Assembly: GCA_030745955.1 (NCBI GenBank)
Contig: JASLNQ010000067.1
Span: 1 to 9,133 of the forward strand
Direction: 5' to 3'
Source of the DNA: Dehalococcoidia bacterium
GTDB taxonomy: Bacteria; Chloroflexota; Dehalococcoidia; UBA1151; UBA1328
Length of the DNA: 9,133 nucleotides
Under the pieces are notes generated by a model. That model saw only the letters and a list, made by a program, of their open reading frames with translations. It did no database searches and was not told where the DNA came from. The position numbers and the translations under genes were made by a program. The number at the start of each line of letters is the position of its first letter. Position 1 is the first letter of the stretch. Below are positions 6,628 through 9,133 of this stretch, in pieces.

Positions 6628-7371
6628 TCACTCGGAACCGGCCGGGGGAAGGTTTGCTGCAACCCTCCATCCTGTCAGCTCCATGTCTGGTTCACCGGGT
6701 GGTGAATTGATCGCCACCGGGGTGGCGCTGGAGATGTCGCCGCCCATGTCTTTGAATGATTCTCGAACGTACTCTGGAATTTCCCACTCACTGGTGGGGT
6801 TGTCATTCCACGGTTCTGCCGTGAGGTCGACTTGAACTGAACCGTCATCAAGGCGCGAGACCTGCCAGACGACCAGGCCGCCACCCGGAATCGATGCCGG
6901 GGCCGCCAGGATCAACTCGACCAGGATCTGCTGGCAGAGTGCTGCGTCGGAGTATGAAATCGCTTCGGCCTGGCCAGAGGCATCCTCGCGCCGCTGGACA
7001 TCTATCTGCGCCACCTTGACCGCCGGAGCGGTGAGCAGCTGGACCGACTGCATCAGGTCGACGATATCGACGTTCGCCGTCGTGCCGGGCTCAGCTTTTG
7101 CAAAGCTCCAGATCCCCCGCGAGAGGTTCCGGGCGCGCAGACTGGCGTTTTCGATCATGTCGAGATAGCCGCGGACCTTGCTGGCTTCGAGCGAGCTTAG
7201 TCCAGAGCCGTTCGCACCGTCGATGGCCTCTTTAGCCAGCTCGGAGAACCCCATTGCGATACCGATTGGCCCGTTAAGCTCGTGGGCCAGGCCCGATGAC
7301 ACGCGCCCGATAAGTTCAAACTTATGGGCCGTGGCGGGGGCCAGGACTGATTGCCGGTTCTCGGGACTCAC
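6628..7371 (-). CDS. Soluble histidine-kinase-like protein with intact H-box and degenerate ATPase domain
   Basis: A 247-residue protein with no membrane segment and no sensor domain. Residues 17-92 form a dimerisation/phospho-acceptor (HisKA-type) helical hairpin; the H-box reads GLAHELNGP with H30 as the predicted phosphorylated histidine. Residues about 100-243 align in layout with the catalytic ATPase domain, including the GGGLVVW strand (163-169) and a terminal DMGGDISS...GWRVAANLP pattern. The N-box asparagines are missing, with VELILAA (151-157) in their place, and no DxGxG motif can be found. ATP binding is therefore doubtful. It may be a phosphotransferase or phosphatase in the manner of Spo0B or ChpT rather than a kinase. 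The start is GTG, overlapping the TGA of the upstream GntR-receiver gene in the four bases GTGA, with GGGGAG just before it. This implies translational coupling, and partnership with the two flanking receiver proteins is inferred. Confidence 0.85.
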   Translation of the reverse strand: MSPENRQSVLAPATAHKFELIGRVSSGLAHELNGPIGIAMGFSELAKEAIDGANGSGLSSLEASKVRGYLDMIENASLRARNLSRGIWSFAKAEPGTTANVDIVDLMQSVQLLTAPAVKVAQIDVQRREDASGQAEAISYSDAALCQQILVELILAAPASIPGGGLVVWQVSRLDDGSVQVDLTAEPWNDNPTSEWEIPEYVRESFKDMGGDISSATPVAINSPPGEPDMELTGWRVAANLPPAGSE

Positions 7372-8039
7372 TGGCTGGCTCCCCGGTCGCGGTCGGGGTT
7401 CGACCTGGCGCCCGATGCCTGGGTCCGGTTCTGAACACCCAGAACCTCGAGCACCTGCCTCACCTGCTTCACCCGGACTGGCTTGCGGATGAGAGTGACC
7501 GGTCCGTAATCCATCGCTTCGCTTATCAAATTGGCGTCACCTGCCCCCGTAACGAGTACCACGGGGGTTTTCCGGTCCTGTCGCTCGACTGCTTTCAGGA
7601 GTTCGACTCCCGAGCCGCCGGGCATGATGAGGTCGAGGAAAACAGCCCGGTACTCAGAGGCTTCGAGCTGCGCGATCCCTTCGGCGGCAGTCGATGCACT
7701 GGTGACTGAGACATCCTCGCCCTCAAGTATTACCGTCAACAGCTCGACCAACTGGAAGTCGTCGTCGACGAGCAATACTTTTGGAGTTTCGTCACCCGGC
7801 TCGGGGGCCTGCGCAAAGGTTCCAAGACCGTGCGCCGAGCGGACCAGACCTCGCTGTTCGAGGAGGTCGACCGCCGACCGCAGTGTCGTTAGCGAAACGC
7901 CGTACTGCTTCGCCATCTCGTGCTGGCTTGGCAGTTGTTGACCGCTCTGGACTGCGCCCGATTCGATCTGTCGCTGTAGATCGTCGGCGATCGATACGTA
8001 TCGCAGTCCGGGGCCATTCGTTTCGGTTGGTGAAACCAT
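7368..8039 (-). CDS. GntR-type winged-helix regulator fused to a C-terminal receiver domain
   Basis: A 223-residue cytoplasmic transcription regulator with an unusual domain order. Residues 13-77 are a GntR winged helix: IADDLQRQIESG, then LPSQHEMAKQYGVS, TTLRSAVDLLEQRGLV and GLGTFA at the wing. Residues 86-201 are a CheY-like receiver with acidic D92/D93, phospho-acceptor D136 (FLDLIMPGGSG), T164 and K186, all present. The tail (202-223) is polar and probably disordered. In ordinary GntR proteins the C-terminal domain binds a small ligand, while ordinary response regulators carry the receiver first. Here phosphorylation would take the place of ligand binding. It is the first gene of the operon and overlaps the kinase-like gene by 4 bp, so that protein is the likely phosphate donor or drain. 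No strong Shine-Dalgarno precedes the ATG. A dyad at 8116-8131 between the putative promoter and the ATG suggests autoregulation. Confidence 0.92.
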   Translation of the reverse strand: MVSPTETNGPGLRYVSIADDLQRQIESGAVQSGQQLPSQHEMAKQYGVSLTTLRSAVDLLEQRGLVRSAHGLGTFAQAPEPGDETPKVLLVDDDFQLVELLTVILEGEDVSVTSASTAAEGIAQLEASEYRAVFLDLIMPGGSGVELLKAVERQDRKTPVVLVTGAGDANLISEAMDYGPVTLIRKPVRVKQVRQVLEVLGVQNRTQASGARSNPDRDRGASQ

Positions 8040-8115
8040 TTAGCTTGCGTCTCGAGCCGGTGGGATGTCGGCAAATATACAGCGCCAGTTGCGCTATTCA
8101 CCATCCCCTTGTGTG

Positions 8116-8131
8116 GGTCTTTCGGAAGACC
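8116..8131. promoter_or_regulatory. 16-bp dyad near the putative transcription start, candidate autoregulatory operator
   Basis: GGTCTT (8116-8121), a 4-base centre and AAGACC (8126-8131) form a perfect dyad. It lies 11 bases downstream of the putative -10 box and 77 bases before the ATG of the GntR-receiver gene. GntR regulators bind short palindromes and often repress their own promoters from such a position. It could instead be a small 5' mRNA hairpin. Confidence 0.4.
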
Positions 8132-8141
8132 GATACACCAG

Positions 8142-8169
8142 AAGTTACCACGTCGGCAGCGGCAGTCAA
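8142..8169 (-). promoter_or_regulatory. Putative sigma-70 promoter of the signalling operon
   Basis: On the minus strand TTGACT (8169-8164) and TAACTT (8147-8142) are 16 bp apart, with a TG one base before the -10 box (extended -10 form). It reads toward the GntR-receiver gene, about 100 bp upstream of its ATG. The -35 box is good; the -10 box is weak, partly offset by the TGn. Confidence 0.45.
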
Positions 8170-8176
8170 GTGGGGG

Positions 8177-8195
8177 CTAGCACCTATCTTGCTAG
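8177..8195. promoter_or_regulatory. 19-bp dyad just upstream of the putative -35 box, candidate activator site
   Basis: CTAGCA (8177-8182) and TGCTAG (8190-8195) form a perfect inverted repeat around a 7-base centre. It ends eight bases upstream of the putative -35 box of the signalling operon, the usual place for an activator. It differs in sequence from the downstream dyad at 8116, so if both are used they bind different proteins. Confidence 0.4.
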
Positions 8196-8244
8196 TCAAC
8201 ACTCAAACGACACCGAGGTTTTGTGCAGGTCAGGGGCTCCCTTC

Positions 8245-9133
8245 TTAGCCAGCATTGACCAGCGGCCTGCCCGCGAATGGATCGACGGTGTGCCCCGCGG
8301 TGGGATCCCCTTCCTCCACGCCGGTTCGCACGTCGCCCGGCGCGCGAAGCCCAGGGATGCGAAGCTCAAGGATGCGAAGCAAAGTAGGTGCAACATCGAA
8401 CAGGCGGGCCTGGAAGACCGGTATCGCTGGGGTGGCCTTGACGCTACCGGGGCGAACACCGGGTTCAATAATCGTCGTGAGCACATCGTTCACCGAGTGC
8501 GCCGGGGTGTCATCCTCGATGTTGCCGTGGTCCGCCGTGATCACCATGTAACTACCGGCTGCCCGGGCCGATACAGCTATTTCCACAAGGGCGTCGGCGG
8601 CAGCCCTGTAGGCAGTTTTCGCCTCCTCATAGCGCAGCGGCAGCAGGTGTCCGACCATGTCGGGAGCGGCGATGTTGCAGCAGATCAGCCTCGACCTCCC
8701 GTCTGTGATCTCTTCAAGGACCGCCGCCGTCACCTCCCTGGCACGCATCCCCGCGTGCAGGTAAAAGTCGGTGTCCGACATCACGCCGTCCTCCGCGCCG
8801 TGTGAGGTGATGACGTGACGGGCTTCGTTTGCGTCCCGCACAGGGTTTTCCCGCCTTCCGCGGAAGAAATATCCCATGTGCGACGCCTTCACGCTCTCGG
8901 CCACCAGGGCGTACTCGTCGGTGCCGGCAACTTCGGGCCATTGCGCCAGGAAGTTGTCTGCGTGCGGTTCGGTGTGGAAGGCAACGCCCACGCCATACTC
9001 GGCTTCGAAAACTGGGTGGTACTCGGCGATTCCGCAGATGTCGAGACCCAGCCCGTGATCGATCCACGACCCGTCCCAGGGGCGGCCCCTCGACTCTCCC
9101 TCAGCGCCGAGGAATGCGCGGGCGCCCGCGAGA
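8245..9133 (-). CDS. gpmI: 2,3-bisphosphoglycerate-independent phosphoglycerate mutase, partial (N-terminal part off the window)
   Basis: This glycolytic enzyme interconverts 3- and 2-phosphoglycerate in the cytoplasm without a bisphosphoglycerate cofactor, using two Mn ions. It belongs to the alkaline phosphatase superfamily. The last 295 residues are visible of the roughly 510-550 usual; the frame is open to the window edge at base 9132. Seen in sequence: CNIAAPDMVGH, giving the metal-binding Asp and His of the phosphatase domain; ITADHGNIED, giving the Asp-His pair; and the downstream AHSVND histidine. Upstream, AFHTEPHADNF and the ASHMGYFFRGRRE region fit the transition from the transferase to the phosphatase domain. 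Close to the C-terminus a 15-bp tandem repeat (8344-8383) produces LRILELRIPGLRA. The gene ends with TAA, 205 bp before the GntR-receiver start. It is same-strand but probably separate from the signalling operon, which has its own putative promoter. Confidence 0.93.
   Translation of the reverse strand, partial: LAGARAFLGAEGESRGRPWDGSWIDHGLGLDICGIAEYHPVFEAEYGVGVAFHTEPHADNFLAQWPEVAGTDEYALVAESVKASHMGYFFRGRRENPVRDANEARHVITSHGAEDGVMSDTDFYLHAGMRAREVTAAVLEEITDGRSRLICCNIAAPDMVGHLLPLRYEEAKTAYRAAADALVEIAVSARAAGSYMVITADHGNIEDDTPAHSVNDVLTTIIEPGVRPGSVKATPAIPVFQARLFDVAPTLLRILELRIPGLRAPGDVRTGVEEGDPTAGHTVDPFAGRPLVNAG
8344..8383. repeat. 15-bp tandem repeat inside the 3' end of gpmI
   Basis: GCGAAGC begins at 8344, 8359 and 8374, and the 15-bp unit is nearly identical between the first two full copies (GCGAAGCCCAGGGAT and GCGAAGCTCAAGGAT), followed by a partial third. 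Because 15 is a multiple of three it keeps the frame and encodes a 5-residue period (L-R-I/A). It is probably a slippage product in a tolerant C-terminal segment. Confidence 0.6.

Noticed and set aside
1..9133. CRISPR array, insertion sequence or prophage genes
   Set aside because: There are no regularly spaced long repeats, no transposase or integrase frames and no phage structural genes; the 30-bp-phased heptamers are too short to be CRISPR repeats.

Overview
This is a GC-rich (about 60% by eye) bacterial window carrying nine protein-coding loci and no rRNA, tRNA, CRISPR array or insertion sequence that I can see. The gene content fits a free-living Chloroflexota, and SAR202-like lineages in particular. 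The clues are a catabolic cassette built on an enolase-superfamily dehydratase, an FYGWWV-type MFS transporter and an SDR, with NarL/GntR signalling genes and a formate-tetrahydrofolate ligase nearby. The lineage is an inference from gene content; there is no phylogenetic marker sequence.

Left block (1-3140, all minus strand). The window opens inside fhs (formate--tetrahydrofolate ligase), whose C-terminal end lies off the window. Upstream of it, at 1400-1648, is a small protein with two membrane segments, CrgA-like in topology. It has no ATG/GTG/TTG start and is easily missed. A 14-bp perfect inverted repeat (1695-1749) separates it from a 434-aa MFS transporter (1836-3140).

Central block (3141-5350). 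A 214-bp divergent promoter region lies between the transporter and a plus-strand pair: a mandelate-racemase-type enolase-superfamily enzyme with all catalytic residues, then an SDR dehydrogenase. The region carries three CAACCTG heptamers spaced exactly 30 bp apart. The likely logic is import of a hydroxy or sugar acid by the MFS protein, dehydration by the enolase-superfamily enzyme, and redox conversion by the SDR. The substrate is unknown.

Intergenic 5351-5835 (485 bp) holds several potential stem-loops, a strong 14-bp terminator hairpin best oriented for the minus strand, and a degenerate direct repeat.

Right block (5836-9133, all minus strand). A three-gene signalling operon reads 8039 to 5836. 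First is a GntR-type winged helix fused in front of a receiver domain. Next, overlapping it by 4 bp, is a soluble histidine-kinase-like protein that keeps the phospho-accepting histidine but has lost recognisable ATP-binding motifs. Last is a NarL-family response regulator interrupted by two in-frame stops (TGA, then TAG), with homologous sequence continuing in the same frame past both. A putative promoter with one dyad on each side lies in front of the operon. Upstream of that is the C-terminal half of a cofactor-independent phosphoglycerate mutase, whose N-terminal part lies off the window. The signalling operon is the most unusual part: a possible kinase-less phosphorelay with a domain-swapped regulator and an output regulator that is decaying or recoded.
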